Positions 49,371 through 58,930 of a stretch of 64,000 nucleotides of DNA are shown piece after piece. The notes under the pieces are model-generated. The model was not told the DNA's origin and did not search any database. It saw only the letters and a list, made by a program, of their open reading frames with translations. This stretch comes from Hydrogenophaga aromaticivorans (GTDB lineage Bacteria; Pseudomonadota; Gammaproteobacteria; Burkholderiales; Burkholderiaceae_C), in contig NZ_VYGV01000007.1 in NCBI RefSeq assembly GCF_013387465.1, positions 368,549 through 432,548 of the forward strand, read 5' to 3'. A program made the translations under genes and the position numbers. How positions within the stretch are numbered: the first letter of the stretch is position 1; each line of letters begins with the position of its first letter.

Positions 49371-50555
49371 ATGCGGGCAGTGGTGGAGAGTCTGGAAGAG
49401 TCGCGCATCCGCGAGGTGGCCAATGAAGGGCTGGGCCGCAGCGATGTGCTCAAGTTCTGGTTCGGCGAGAGCGACGAGGTCACGCCGGCCTTCATCCGCG
49501 AGGCGGCCATCGCCTCGCTGCACGCGGGCGAAACCTTCTACGCCCACAACCTCGGTCTGACCGAGCTGCGCCAGGAAATCGCCGTCTACACCCACGGCCT
49601 GCATCCCCAGCACAACACCGACCACTGGTTCGACCGCATCGCCGTCACCTCCGGCGGCGTCAACGGCCTGATGCTGGCGTCGCAGGCGCTGGTGGACGCG
49701 GGGGACGAGGTGGTGGTGGTCACGCCGGCCTGGCCCAATCTGGTGGCGCAGCCGCAGATCATGGGCGCGAAAGTCAGGACCGTGCCGCTGCGGGTGGTTG
49801 ACCAGGGGGACAACGCGGGTGCCTGGGCACTGGACATGGCGGCGCTGCTCGCCGCCATCACCCCGGCCACGCGGATGCTGATCGTCAACGCCCCCAACAA
49901 CCCCACCGGCTGGACGCTGAGCCGCGACGAGCAGGCCACCATCCTCGCCCACTGCCGCCGCACCGGCACCTGGGTGCTGGCCGACGAGGTGTACGAGCGC
50001 CTGTATTTCGCGCCCGACTCGCCCAACGGCGCGGCGCCGAGCTTTCTCGATGTGTCCGAACCCGAAGACCGGCTCATCGTCGCGCACAGTTTTTCCAAGA
50101 GCTTCCTCATGACCGGCTGGCGGCTGGGCTGGCTGGTGCTGCCCCAGTCGCTGACCCACGCCGTGGGCAAGCTGATCGAGTTCAACACCTCGTGCGCGCC
50201 GGTGTTCGTCCAGCGCGCCGCCGCGGTGGCGCTGCAGCGGGGTGCGGAAGTCACGCCCGCACTGGTGGCCCACCTGCAGACCTGCCGCGACACGCTGGTG
50301 CCGCTGCTGAAAGCCGTGCCCGGCGTGACCCTGGCCGAACCCAAGGGCGGCATGTACGCCTTCTTCCATCTGGACGGGCACAACGACTGCCTGGACACCG
50401 CCAAGCGCCTGGTGCTCGAAGCCGGCCTGGGTCTGGCGCCCGGCAGCGCTTTCGGCCCCGAGGCCGCGGGCTGGCTGCGCTGGTGTTTTGCCAGCCGCGA
50501 CCCGCAGCGCCTGGCGCAGGGCGTGGACCGACTGCGGGCGTGGTTGACCAAGTAG
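49371..50555 (+). CDS. PLP-dependent class I/II aminotransferase
   Basis: A 394-residue fold type I aminotransferase. The PLP lysine is in SFSKSFLMTGWRLGW, the cofactor-binding Asn in NAPNNPTGW and the Asp/Tyr pair in LADEVYERLYF. The substrate-carboxylate Arg is in the closing WLRWCFASRD. It is near the aspartate/aromatic aminotransferase group, but the amino acid used cannot be told. It follows the binding-protein gene and may share its transcript, which suggests the ligand is an amino acid that it deaminates. Confidence 0.9.
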   Translation: MRAVVESLEESRIREVANEGLGRSDVLKFWFGESDEVTPAFIREAAIASLHAGETFYAHNLGLTELRQEIAVYTHGLHPQHNTDHWFDRIAVTSGGVNGLMLASQALVDAGDEVVVVTPAWPNLVAQPQIMGAKVRTVPLRVVDQGDNAGAWALDMAALLAAITPATRMLIVNAPNNPTGWTLSRDEQATILAHCRRTGTWVLADEVYERLYFAPDSPNGAAPSFLDVSEPEDRLIVAHSFSKSFLMTGWRLGWLVLPQSLTHAVGKLIEFNTSCAPVFVQRAAAVALQRGAEVTPALVAHLQTCRDTLVPLLKAVPGVTLAEPKGGMYAFFHLDGHNDCLDTAKRLVLEAGLGLAPGSAFGPEAAGWLRWCFASRDPQRLAQGVDRLRAWLTK

Positions 50556-50559
50556 GGGC

Positions 50560-50945
50560 CAATCCCCGAGCGAGCGCGTCGAACACCACCCGTATCCGAC
50601 GAAATCACCTCGATGGCAATGCCCGGTTCCTGTTCGCGCAGCGACCGCATGGCTCGCAGACTCCGAGACCACACCTCCCACCGCCTGTGAGCGGCCATGG
50701 GCAGCCAGGCCCAGGGTTTCGGTAGCAGCGCCCATCGCTCGGGCGTGTTCCAGCAGGTCCATGCCGCTGGTGGTGAGCGCCCTGGCCTCGCCCACGCGCT
50801 CGAACAGGGTCACACCGCCGTTCGCGCTCGATGGCCGCCACCTGCCGGCTGAACGTCGGTTGGGTCAACCCCAGCTTGCGCGCGGCGGCCGGCAGCGGAC
50901 CCGTTTCCGCTGTTTCCAGAAAAGCCCTCACAGGTTCCAGTCCAT
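50560..50945 (-). pseudogene. Decayed LysR-family regulator
   Basis: The remains of a LysR gene read MDWNL from an ATG at 50945, then after loss of one base RAFLETAETGPLPAAARKLG and TQPTFSRQVAAIE (the helix-turn-helix), then after a second shift VTLFERVGEARALTTSG and LLEHARAMGAA, and after a further shift with loss of several codons LREQEPGIAIEVISSDT. Similarity stops next to the aminotransferase stop codon, so about half the effector domain is gone. At least three lesions make it non-functional. Confidence 0.8.
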
Positions 50946-51356
50946 TTGGTCCATACGTATTTGCATAAGCGGTCTGCGATTTATCGCAATTCCCTGCGGT
51001 GATGCGCATGGATAGCATCCGGGCTGTTGTCGATTCCTTCTTTCAGCCCCGCACAGACCGACCTCTCATGCATTCACCAGTGATCACCGATGGCGACCAG
51101 CCCGCCGTGGCCGCGGCCTCCGCTGCCGCAGCTGGAGTTCCGGGTGGCCGACGTCGACGCAACCGTGTCCGGACCGGCCGTCGGGGACACCGCGCTGGCC
51201 TTCAGCGCAGCCGACCTGCAGGCTGGATGTCGGGCGGGTGATGCCCGCACACATCGCGGCTCCAGAGGCCCAAACCCCGGCTTCCTGGCGCAGCGTGCAG
51301 ACAGCTCGCGTGCCTTTCCCATTCTTCATCCCGCTTCATTTGCAGAGGATCTTTCC
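50946..51356. other. Gap with a possible VOC/glyoxalase remnant
   Basis: About 410 bases between the LysR pseudogene and the first small lipoprotein. Plus-strand codons at 51117-51233 give LEFRVADVDATV, then ALAFSAADL, which recalls the start and an inner strand of VOC-fold (glyoxalase-like) proteins with the middle deleted. No intact gene is supported. Confidence 0.35.
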
Positions 51357-51611
51357 ATGATGCCCTGGTTGTCCTTTCCCGGCGGAGCACGTTCGTGCAC
51401 CCTGACCACCGCCACCGCCACCGCCACCGCCACCGCCACCGCCCTGGGCTTGAGCGCCTGCGCCGGCGGCGAATGCGCGGGCGCATCGCAACTGGCCGGC
51501 CCGGCCAGGCTGGGCAGCGTGAGCTTCTCGCGCTCCGAGGCGAACGCGCGCGTGGCCGCTCACTGGGGGGCGTTCCGCACCGTGCCCGAGGCCAACTGCT
51601 TCATCCACTGA
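51357..51611 (+). CDS. Small putative lipoprotein with a repeat-encoded signal peptide
   Basis: An 84-residue protein. The N-terminus is a signal-like segment whose core is encoded by six ACCGCC units, giving alternating Thr-Ala, followed by LGLSACAGG, a plausible lipobox with acylated Cys. The mature part (about 50 residues) has no family I recognise; it ends EANCFIH. The alternating Thr/Ala core is only weakly hydrophobic for a signal peptide. The frame is open far upstream, so the start is uncertain. A second small lipoprotein gene follows 17 bases after. Confidence 0.5.
   Translation: MMPWLSFPGGARSCTLTTATATATATATALGLSACAGGECAGASQLAGPARLGSVSFSRSEANARVAAHWGAFRTVPEANCFIH
51408..51443 (+). 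repeat. Hexanucleotide tandem repeat (ACCGCC)6
   Basis: Six perfect ACCGCC units within the signal-peptide codons of the small lipoprotein, encoding Thr-Ala pairs. Changes in copy number would lengthen or shorten the signal core without shifting the frame. Confidence 0.9.
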
Positions 51612-51628
51612 AACCACCGGAGTTGTTC

Positions 51629-52021
51629 ATGAGCATTCGACAGATCACACCCCTGACCATGGCCCTGGCGCTGTTGTCCGGCTGCGCCGCCACCATCGAC
51701 CAGAGCGGCCTGGAGCAGCGCACAGCGCAGGCCATCGGGCGATCCGTCGGCCAGTTCACCATCACCGATCGCAGCGAAGAGACCGGCGGGCGCATCAACT
51801 ACACGGTCAACACCCGCGACAGGGTGACATACCGCTGCTACATGTACTCGGCCACCGGGTTTCAGAAGGCCATGAGCTTGGGCCAGACACCCCATTCGGA
51901 CGCCATCTGCACCGCCATGGTGGGTAGCCAGGGCCGGGGCGGCCAGCCCAGGCCATCCGCCGTGCCCGCCACCGGGGGCGGTGAATGCAATGCGCTGCTG
52001 CGGGCGGCGGGGCGCTGTTGA
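51629..52021 (+). CDS. Small putative outer-membrane lipoprotein
   Basis: A 130-residue protein with a signal peptide and lipobox (MALALLSGCAATI, Cys about residue 19). The mature part contains TITDRSEETGGRINYTVNTRDRVTYRCYMYSA-like beta-rich sequence, a second Cys, and a Pro/Gly-rich end with two more cysteines, one close to the C-terminus. I recognise no named family. It is preceded by the other lipoprotein gene in the same direction. Confidence 0.7.
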   Translation: MSIRQITPLTMALALLSGCAATIDQSGLEQRTAQAIGRSVGQFTITDRSEETGGRINYTVNTRDRVTYRCYMYSATGFQKAMSLGQTPHSDAICTAMVGSQGRGGQPRPSAVPATGGGECNALLRAAGRC

Positions 52022-52058
52022 GCGAGCCGGCGCCCCTGCCGCTGATCCTGTCCTGGGC

Positions 52059-52087
52059 TTAACAGGGCAGGCGTCGTGCGCTATACT
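52059..52087 (+). promoter_or_regulatory. rpsO promoter
   Basis: TTAACA and TATACT with exactly 17 bases between them form a good sigma-70 promoter about 115 bases before the rpsO start. The long leader leaves room for S15 autoregulation. Confidence 0.75.
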
Positions 52088-52202
52088 TGCCGGTTGCCGT
52101 CTTTTTGGATGGCGATTCACGCCCGTTGCGGCGGCCGGATCTGAACCCCGTTCAGAGGCTGGCAGGCTGCGGCGGGACGCATGTAACCCCTAGGAATCCG
52201 AC

Positions 52203-52469
52203 ATGATCGAAAAATCCATCAAAGCCGCCGTTGTCGCCGACAACGCCCGCGCTGCCAACGACACCGGCAGTCCCGAAGTGCAGGTCGCCATCCTGACCGC
52301 ACGCATCAACGAACTGACCCCCCACTTCAAGACCCACGCCAAGGACCACCACGGTCGCCGCGGCCTGCTGCGCATGGTGAGCCGCCGCCGCAAGCTGCTG
52401 GACTACCTGAAGTCCAAAGACGCCGACCGCTACATCGCCCTGATCGCGAAACTGGGTCTGCGCAAGTAA
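52203..52469 (+). CDS. rpsO: 30S ribosomal protein uS15
   Basis: An 88-residue four-helix protein that binds 16S rRNA and bridges the subunits. Typical segments: [46 protein letters not shown] and [12 protein letters not shown]. The length is normal (89 in E. coli). It is followed by a terminator and then pnp, the same order as in most proteobacteria. Confidence 0.98.
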   Translation: MIEKSIKAAVVADNARAANDTGSPEVQVAILTARINELTPHFKTHAKDHHGRRGLLRMVSRRRKLLDYLKSKDADRYIALIAKLGLRK

Positions 52470-52491
52470 TTTGGCCCACGCCATGACACGC

Positions 52492-52529
52492 AAAACGCCT
52501 GAGTTGGTTCGCTGGCTCGGGCGTTTTTT
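52492..52529 (+). terminator. Intrinsic terminator between rpsO and pnp
   Basis: AAAACGCCTGAG pairs with CTCGGGCGTTTT (one mismatch/wobble) and is followed by a T-run, 22 bases after the rpsO stop. Partial read-through into pnp is expected as in E. coli. Confidence 0.85.
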
Positions 52530-52582
52530 GCTTGTCAGTTCCTGTTTTTGATTCCGGAGCAGCGACAACAGAGCGAAGCTGT

Positions 52583-52638
52583 GTCATTCCAAAGGCGCTG
52601 TGTGCCCAGTCGCACGCAGGCAGCCCCTCTGGAATGGC
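52583..52638 (+). promoter_or_regulatory. Long hairpin in the pnp leader
   Basis: CATTCCA/TGGAATG, then AGG/CCT and GCTG/CAGC pair in order to make an interrupted stem of about 14 or more pairs, about 90 bases before the pnp start. E. coli pnp has a leader stem cut by RNase III that lets PNPase shut off its own mRNA; this looks like its counterpart. Confidence 0.6.
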
Positions 52639-52729
52639 ATCGTGTTCTGGGTTGTTCCTCCGGGTTTTGTGCAGATTGTCTGCACGCCATGCCACCCCTT
52701 GATTCGCGGGTGGTCCATAGGAGAGAACC

Positions 52730-54862
52730 ATGAGCATGTTCAACAAAGTCACAAAGACCTTCCAGTGGGGCCCGCACACGGTCACCATGGAAACCGGTGA
52801 AATCGCCCGCCAGGCCACCGGCGCCGTGCTGGTCAACATCGATGACACCGTGGTGCTCGCCACCGTGGTCGCCAAGACCGAGGCCAAGGCCGGCCAGGAC
52901 TTCTTCCCCCTGACGGTGGACTACACCGAAAAGTCGTACGCCGCCGGCAAGATCCCCGGCAGCTTCTTCAAGCGCGAAGGCCGCCCCAGCGAGCTGGAAA
53001 CCCTGACCTGCCGCCTGATCGACCGCCCGATCCGCCCGCTGTTCCCCGAAGGCTTCTACAACGAAGTCCAGGTGATCGTGCACGTGGTGAGCCTGAACCC
53101 CGAAGTGCAGGCCGATATCGCGGCCATGATCGCCACCTCGGCCGCCCTGTCGGTCAGCGGCATCCCGTTCAACGGCCCCATCGGCGCTGCGCGCGTGGGC
53201 TATGTGAACGGCCAGTACGTGCTCAATCCGGGTCAGACCCAGCTCAAGGACAGCCAGCTTGACCTCGTGGTCGCCGGCACCCAGGCTGCCGTGCTGATGG
53301 TGGAATCCGAAGCCCAGCAGCTGAGCGAAGAAGTCATGCTCGGCGCCGTGGTGTTCGGTCACGAGCAGGGCAACATCGCGATCGCTGCGATCAACGAGCT
53401 GGTGCGCGACGCCGGCAAGCCAGCCTGGGACTGGCAGCCGCCCGCCAAGGACGAGGCCCTGATCGCCAAGATCGACGGCCTGGCCAAAGCCAAGCTCGAG
53501 GCCGCCTACCAGATTCGCAACAAGCAGGCACGCACCCAGGCTTGCCGCAGCGCCTACGCCGACGTGATGTCGGCCCTGAAAGAAGAGGGCGTGGCTTTCG
53601 ACAGCGTGGCCATCGAAGCCTTGTTGTTCGAGATCGAAGCCAAGATCGTTCGTGGCCAGATCCTGGCCGGCGAGCCCCGCATCGACGGTCGCGACACCCG
53701 CACCGTGCGCGCCATCGAAATCCGCAACAGCGTGCTGCCCCGCACCCACGGTTCGTCGCTGTTCACGCGCGGTGAAACCCAGGCGCTGGTGGTGGCCACG
53801 CTCGGTACCGACCGCGATGCCCAGCGCATCGACGCGCTGGCTGGCGAGTACGAAGACCGCTTCATGCTGCACTACAACATGCCTCCCTTTGCCACCGGCG
53901 AAGCCGGCCGTTTTGGCTCGCCCAAGCGCCGCGAAATCGGCCACGGCCGTCTGGCCAAGCGCGCGCTGATCGCCGCGCTGCCGAGCAAGGAAGACTTCCC
54001 CTACACCATGCGCCTGGTTTCGGAAATCACCGAGTCCAACGGCTCCTCGTCGATGGCTTCGGTCTGCGGCGGCTGCCTGGCGCTGATGGACGCTGGCGTG
54101 CCCATGAAGGCGCACGTGGCCGGCATCGCCATGGGTCTGATCAAGGACGGCAACCGCTTCGCCGTGCTGACCGACATCCTGGGTGACGAAGACCACCTGG
54201 GCGACATGGACTTCAAGGTCGCCGGCACCACCAACGGCATCTCTGCGCTGCAGATGGACATCAAGATCCAGGGCATCACCAAGGAAATCATGCAGGTCGC
54301 ACTGGCCCAGGCCAAGGAAGCCCGCATGCACATCCTGGGCAAGATGCAGGAAGCCATGGGCGAAGCCAAGACCGAAGTCTCGAACTTCGCGCCCAAGCTG
54401 TTCACGATGAAGATCAACCCCGAGAAAATCCGTGACGTGATCGGCAAGGGCGGCGCCGTGATCCGTGCGCTGACCGAAGAGACCGGCACCCAGATCAACA
54501 TCGACGAAGACGGCACCATCACCATCGCCTCGACCGACAGCGCCAAGGCCGACGAAGCCAAGCGCCGCATCGAGCAGATCACGGCCGAAGTCGAAATCGG
54601 CAAGGTCTACGAAGGCCCGGTCACCAAGATCCTGGACTTCGGCGCCCTGATCAACCTGCTGCCCGGCAAAGACGGTCTGCTGCACATCAGCCAGATCGCC
54701 CACGAGCGCGTCGAGCGCGTGACCGACTACCTGACCGAAGGCCAGATCGTCAAGGTCAAGGTCCTGGAGACCGACGAAAAGGGTCGCGTCAAGCTGTCCA
54801 TGAAGGCGCTGATCGACCGCAACGCTGCGCCTGCCGAGCAAGCTCAGCAACAGCAGCAATAA
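52730..54862 (+). CDS. pnp: Polyribonucleotide nucleotidyltransferase (PNPase)
   Basis: A 710-residue 3'-5' phosphorolytic exoribonuclease, core of the RNA degradosome. Domains in order: first RNase PH-like domain (1-140), helical domain, second and catalytic RNase PH domain (about 310-545), KH domain ([20 protein letters not shown]) and S1 domain ([23 protein letters not shown] region). The end is Gln-rich (EQAQQQQQ). Start [13 protein letters not shown] is standard and has GGAGAG in front. Confidence 0.98.
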   Translation: MSMFNKVTKTFQWGPHTVTMETGEIARQATGAVLVNIDDTVVLATVVAKTEAKAGQDFFPLTVDYTEKSYAAGKIPGSFFKREGRPSELETLTCRLIDRPIRPLFPEGFYNEVQVIVHVVSLNPEVQADIAAMIATSAALSVSGIPFNGPIGAARVGYVNGQYVLNPGQTQLKDSQLDLVVAGTQAAVLMVESEAQQLSEEVMLGAVVFGHEQGNIAIAAINELVRDAGKPAWDWQPPAKDEALIAKIDGLAKAKLEAAYQIRNKQARTQACRSAYADVMSALKEEGVAFDSVAIEALLFEIEAKIVRGQILAGEPRIDGRDTRTVRAIEIRNSVLPRTHGSSLFTRGETQALVVATLGTDRDAQRIDALAGEYEDRFMLHYNMPPFATGEAGRFGSPKRREIGHGRLAKRALIAALPSKEDFPYTMRLVSEITESNGSSSMASVCGGCLALMDAGVPMKAHVAGIAMGLIKDGNRFAVLTDILGDEDHLGDMDFKVAGTTNGISALQMDIKIQGITKEIMQVALAQAKEARMHILGKMQEAMGEAKTEVSNFAPKLFTMKINPEKIRDVIGKGGAVIRALTEETGTQINIDEDGTITIASTDSAKADEAKRRIEQITAEVEIGKVYEGPVTKILDFGALINLLPGKDGLLHISQIAHERVERVTDYLTEGQIVKVKVLETDEKGRVKLSMKALIDRNAAPAEQAQQQQQ

Positions 54863-54879
54863 GCGGCGGGGTCCGAGCC

Positions 54880-55869
54880 ATGCAAGCGGTTGAGATCAGC
54901 GCTTTTGGCGCACCTGAGGTTCTGCGTCTGGCCCAGCGTCCGATGCCGGTCGTGGGTGCGGGCGAGGTGTTGATCCGCGTGCGTGCTTCGGGCGTGAACC
55001 GGCCCGACGTGTTGCAACGCAGCGGTGCCTACCCGCCACCGCCTGGCGCTTCCGACCTGCCCGGCCTGGAAGTGGCGGGCGTGATCGAGTCGGGTGATGC
55101 CGATGCGATGGCGGCAGCCGGCCTCGCGGTTGGCGACAGGGTGTGTGCACTGGTCGCTGGCGGCGGATACGCCGAATGCTGTGTGGCTCCCGTCGGTCAG
55201 TGCCTGCCGGTCCCGGCGGGTTTTGACGACGTTCAGGCGGCTTCGCTGCCCGAGACCTTCTTCACGGTGTGGAGCAATGTGTTTGACCGGGCGCGTTTGC
55301 AGCCGGGCGAAACCCTGTTGATCCAGGGTGGCACGAGTGGCATTGGTGTGACCGCGATCCAGCTGGCGAAAGCCCTGGGTGCGCGTGTGATCGCCACAGC
55401 CGGCAGCGACGAGAAGTGCGCCGCCTGCCTGGCGCTCGGTGCCGACCATGCCATCAACTACAAGACGCAAGACTTCTCGGCCGTGGCGCGCGAGCTCACG
55501 GACGGGAAGGGTGTTGACGTTGTTCTGGACATGGTCGCTGGCAGCTACGTGGCGCGCGAGGTCGAGTGCCTGGCCGAAGACGGCCGGCTCGTGATCATCG
55601 CGGTGCAGGGTGGTGTCAAGGCCGAGTTCAATGCCGGTCTGGTGCTGCGTCGCCGCCTGGTCATCACCGGTTCCACGCTGCGCCCGCGCCCGGTGGCTTT
55701 CAAGGCGGCGATTGCCGCCTCGCTGCGCGAAAAGGTGTGGCCGTTGCTGGAACAAGGTCGGGTCAAGCCCGTCATCCACAGCGTGTTCGAAGCCTCGAAC
55801 GCTGCGCAGGCGCACGTCCTGATGGAAACCAACCAGCACATCGGAAAAATTGTCCTCACCTGGGCATGA
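54880..55869 (+). CDS. NAD(P)H:quinone oxidoreductase, PIG3/zeta-crystallin type
   Basis: A 329-residue medium-chain dehydrogenase/reductase of the zinc-free quinone reductase group. The GroES-like domain (residues 1-130) is followed by the Rossmann domain with [20 protein letters not shown], and the closing [27 protein letters not shown] is typical of the PIG3 branch. No zinc-ligand cysteines are found in the structural loop. It follows pnp after 17 bases and precedes tpiA with a near overlap, so it may be co-transcribed. Confidence 0.92.
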   Translation: MQAVEISAFGAPEVLRLAQRPMPVVGAGEVLIRVRASGVNRPDVLQRSGAYPPPPGASDLPGLEVAGVIESGDADAMAAAGLAVGDRVCALVAGGGYAECCVAPVGQCLPVPAGFDDVQAASLPETFFTVWSNVFDRARLQPGETLLIQGGTSGIGVTAIQLAKALGARVIATAGSDEKCAACLALGADHAINYKTQDFSAVARELTDGKGVDVVLDMVAGSYVAREVECLAEDGRLVIIAVQGGVKAEFNAGLVLRRRLVITGSTLRPRPVAFKAAIAASLREKVWPLLEQGRVKPVIHSVFEASNAAQAHVLMETNQHIGKIVLTWA

Positions 55870-55886
55870 GTCCCACGGAGACCAAG

Positions 55887-56633
55887 ATGAAAAAACTGAT
55901 CGCAGGCAACTGGAAAATGAACGGCTCGCTGGCCGCCAACGAAGCGCTGGTCAAGGCCATGCTCGAAGGCCTGCAGGGCGCCGAACCCGCAGCGGACATG
56001 GCGTTGTGCGCACCCGCCCCGTACCTGGCTCAATTGCAGTCACTTTTGCAGGGCAGTCCCATTGCCTGGGGTGCGCAGGACGTGTCGGCGCACGAGCAGG
56101 GCGCCTACACCGGCGAAGTGAGCGTGGCCATGCTGAAGGAATTCGGTTGCCGCTACGCCATCGTCGGTCACTCGGAGCGCCGCCAGTACCACGGTGAGAC
56201 GGACGAGGTGGTTGCGGCCAAGGCGCAGCGCGCATTGGCCGCCGGCGTCACCCCCATCGTGTGCGTCGGCGAAACCCTGGCGCAACGCGAGGCCGGTGAG
56301 ACCGAAGCCGTGGTCAAGCGCCAGCTCGCGGCGGCGATTCACACGGTGGGGCACTGCATCACCGAGATCGTTGTTGCTTATGAACCCGTCTGGGCCATTG
56401 GCACCGGCAAGACCGCAACGCCCGAGATGGCGCAAGCGGTGCATGCGGTGCTGCGTGCCCAGCTTGCAGCAGCTACCACCCACCCCAAGCGGGTGCACAT
56501 CCTCTACGGCGGCAGCATGAACGCGGCCAACGCCGCCAGTCTGCTGGCGCAACCCGATATCGACGGCGGCCTGATCGGCGGTGCATCGCTCAAGGCGGCC
56601 GACTTCCTTCAAATCGTGGCATCGGCTCGCTGA
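55887..56633 (+). CDS. tpiA: Triosephosphate isomerase
   Basis: A 248-residue TIM barrel that interconverts dihydroxyacetone phosphate and glyceraldehyde 3-phosphate. Active-site residues are in order: Lys in GNWKMNG, His in VGHSERR, Glu in [12 protein letters not shown], and the phosphate-binding YGGSMNAAN and [12 protein letters not shown] at MKKLIAGNW has CGGAG six bases upstream; an ATG seven codons earlier overlaps the oxidoreductase stop and could also be used. secG follows. Confidence 0.97.
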   Translation: MKKLIAGNWKMNGSLAANEALVKAMLEGLQGAEPAADMALCAPAPYLAQLQSLLQGSPIAWGAQDVSAHEQGAYTGEVSVAMLKEFGCRYAIVGHSERRQYHGETDEVVAAKAQRALAAGVTPIVCVGETLAQREAGETEAVVKRQLAAAIHTVGHCITEIVVAYEPVWAIGTGKTATPEMAQAVHAVLRAQLAAATTHPKRVHILYGGSMNAANAASLLAQPDIDGGLIGGASLKAADFLQIVASAR

Positions 56634-56669
56634 GCGTCGCCCACGATCCTTTCCCTTTCGGAGAAAAAC

Positions 56670-57062
56670 ATGAACGTTTTGTTGACCATTCTTCAGGCGG
56701 TGCAGATCCTGGCTGCCATCGGCATGATCGGCCTGATCCTGATGCAGCACGGCAAGGGTGCCGATGCGGGCGCTGCCTTCGGTGGTGGCGCTGGCTCGGC
56801 CAGTCTGTTTGGTGCGTCGGGTGGTGCGAACTTCCTGTCGCGCACAACGGCTGTGCTGGCCGGGGTGTTCCTGGTCTGCACGCTGGGTCTGGCGTATTTT
56901 GGCAACCTGCGCACCGCGGCGCCTTCGGGCAGTGTGCTCGAGAGCGCCGTTCCCGCGCAGCAGCCCGCTGCACAGCAGATTCCCGCGGGCACCGAAGCGC
57001 CCGCAGCGGCTGCGCCCGCCGCAGTCCCGGCGACTGGTGCTGCACAGATCCCTGGAAAATAA
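56670..57062 (+). CDS. secG: Preprotein translocase subunit SecG
   Basis: A 130-residue inner-membrane protein, the small stimulating subunit of SecYEG. Two hydrophobic helices (about residues 2-22 and 53-75) flank the conserved loop IGLILMQHGKGADAGAAFG and SASLFGASGGANFLSRTTA. The C-terminal 50 residues are a long Ala/Pro-rich tail, common in Burkholderiales. tpiA-secG-tRNA-Leu-nuo is the standard local order. Confidence 0.96.
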   Translation: MNVLLTILQAVQILAAIGMIGLILMQHGKGADAGAAFGGGAGSASLFGASGGANFLSRTTAVLAGVFLVCTLGLAYFGNLRTAAPSGSVLESAVPAQQPAAQQIPAGTEAPAAAAPAAVPATGAAQIPGK

Positions 57063-57244
57063 CCGGGGGGAGTACAACAGGCCGGGAAGCCGCACCGCGC
57101 CTGTGTTTTTGCGCTGCAGCAATCCAACCCTTTCCTTTTGAAAATCCGATACACCCTCCGAAAAACAGGGGGGTTTCAGGGTAAACTCTATGGGTTGTCA
57201 GCAAGGCTCACACGGTCCCTCGTGAGCCAGACAATGCAGACCCA

Positions 57245-57329
57245 GCCGACGTGGTGAAATTGGTAGACACGCTATCTTGAGGGGGTAGTGGCGAAAGCTG
57301 TGCGAGTTCGAGTCTCGCCGTCGGCACCA
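57245..57329 (+). tRNA. tRNA-Leu (anticodon GAG)
   Basis: An 85-base tRNA with a seven-pair acceptor stem (GCCGACG / CGTCGGC), encoded CCA, anticodon stem CTATC/GGTAG with loop TTGAGGG (anticodon GAG, decoding CUC/CUU), a long variable arm as in leucine tRNAs, and the T-arm loop GTTCGAGTC. It lies between secG and nuoA. Confidence 0.97.
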
Positions 57330-57378
57330 ATCTTTGGACAACATGGCCCGTGAGCCATGTCAGCGGAACTTACCCAAG

Positions 57379-57738
57379 ATGAGTCTCGAACAATACCTTC
57401 CCGTGCTCTTGTTCATTTTGGTGGGTATTGCCGTCGGGATCATCCCGCAGGTTCTGGGCTACATCCTCGGCCCCAACCGTCCAGACGCAGAGAAAAATTC
57501 GCCTTACGAATGCGGCTTCGAAGCTTTCGAAGATGCCCGCATGAAGTTCGATGTGCGCTACTACCTGGTGGCCATCCTCTTCATTCTGTTTGATCTCGAA
57601 ATCGCGTTTCTCATCCCCTGGGCTGTGGCCCTCACCGACATTGGTTCCACTGGGTTCTGGGTCGGCGTCATCTTCCTGGTGGATCTGCTCGTGGGCTTTG
57701 TCTACGCGTGGAAAAAAGGCGCGCTGGACTGGGAATGA
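57379..57738 (+). CDS. nuoA: NADH-quinone oxidoreductase subunit A
   Basis: A 119-residue membrane subunit of complex I with three hydrophobic helices. The conserved loop [43 protein letters not shown] region carries the Cys near the quinone chamber. Start [11 protein letters not shown] is standard. The first gene of the nuo operon, 49 bases after tRNA-Leu. Confidence 0.97.
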   Translation: MSLEQYLPVLLFILVGIAVGIIPQVLGYILGPNRPDAEKNSPYECGFEAFEDARMKFDVRYYLVAILFILFDLEIAFLIPWAVALTDIGSTGFWVGVIFLVDLLVGFVYAWKKGALDWE

Positions 57739-57787
57739 CACACATCCCTCGCACCACTGACAAGACACCGACGCACCGGAGCGCAAG

Positions 57788-58267
57788 ATGATCGAAGGCG
57801 TTTTCAAAGAAGGTTTCGTGACCACGAGCTACGACTCGGTGGTGAACTGGGCCAAGACGGGATCGCTATGGCCCATGACCTTTGGTCTGGCTTGTTGCGC
57901 CGTTGAAATGATGCACGCGGCCACTGCGCGCTACGACCTGGGCCGTTTTGGCGCCGAGGTGTTCCGCGCCAGTCCGCGCCAGTCCGATCTGATGATCGTG
58001 GCCGGCACGCTCTGCAACAAGATGGCGCCCGCACTGCGCAAGGTCTACGACCAGATGGCTGAGCCGCGTTGGGTGCTGTCCATGGGCTCCTGTGCCAATG
58101 GCGGCGGTTATTACCACTACAGCTATTCGGTGGTGCGTGGTTGTGATCGCATCGTGCCGGTTGACGTGTACGTGCCCGGCTGCCCGCCGACTGCCGAGGC
58201 CTTGCTGTACGGGATCATCCAGTTGCAGCAGAAGATCCGTCGCACCAACACCATCGCGCGCGCCTGA
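57788..58267 (+). CDS. nuoB: NADH-quinone oxidoreductase subunit B
   Basis: A 159-residue peripheral-arm subunit that holds cluster N2, the last iron-sulfur cluster before quinone. The ligands are in [20 protein letters not shown] and [11 protein letters not shown]. Start at [17 protein letters not shown] lies before it. Confidence 0.98.
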   Translation: MIEGVFKEGFVTTSYDSVVNWAKTGSLWPMTFGLACCAVEMMHAATARYDLGRFGAEVFRASPRQSDLMIVAGTLCNKMAPALRKVYDQMAEPRWVLSMGSCANGGGYYHYSYSVVRGCDRIVPVDVYVPGCPPTAEALLYGIIQLQQKIRRTNTIARA

Positions 58268-58308
58268 GCGCCGCACCGGCCCACAGGCTTCTGTCAGAAA
58301 GACGGTCC

Positions 58309-58929
58309 ATGAGCGAAACCGCCAACCTTTACGCCTCCAATCCCCAAGCGCTGAAAAACACCCTTGCTGCCTTGCTGGGTGAGCGCGTGATATCCCTTGA
58401 TGTTGAGCGTGAAGAGCTCACTCTGGTGGTGGCTGCGCCCGACTATCTCGCGGTGATGCAGACCTTGCGGGACGCGCCCGAAGCGCGATTTGAGCAAATG
58501 ATCGATCTGTGTGGCATGGACTACCAGACCTACGGCGACGGTCGTTGGGAGGGTCCGCGTTTTGCTGCGGTGGTGCACCTGCTGTCGGTCAGCCTGAACC
58601 AGCGGGTGCGGGTGCGGGTGTTCTGCCCGGAAGACGACTTCCCGGTCATCGATTCCGTGAGCACGCTCTGGGCGTCGGCGAACTGGTACGAACGCGAGGC
58701 ATTTGACCTTTACGGCATCGTGTTCGAAGGCCACAACGACCTGCGCCGCATCCTGACCGACTACGGTTTCATCGGGCACCCGTTTCGCAAGGACTTCCCG
58801 CTCTCGGGGCACGTGGAGATGCGTTACGACGCCGAGCGCGCGCGGGTGGTCTACGAGCCGGTCACCATTGAACCGCGTGAAGTCACACCGCGCGTGATTC
58901 GCGAAGACAACTACGGAGGCCTGCACTGA
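58309..58929 (+). CDS. nuoC: NADH-quinone oxidoreductase subunit C
   Basis: A 206-residue peripheral-arm subunit. The conserved block [29 protein letters not shown] and [16 protein letters not shown] identifies it. It carries no cofactor. It is separate from NuoD, unlike the fused NuoCD of E. coli, and one base separates it from nuoD. Confidence 0.97.
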   Translation: MSETANLYASNPQALKNTLAALLGERVISLDVEREELTLVVAAPDYLAVMQTLRDAPEARFEQMIDLCGMDYQTYGDGRWEGPRFAAVVHLLSVSLNQRVRVRVFCPEDDFPVIDSVSTLWASANWYEREAFDLYGIVFEGHNDLRRILTDYGFIGHPFRKDFPLSGHVEMRYDAERARVVYEPVTIEPREVTPRVIREDNYGGLH

Positions 58930-58930
58930 A

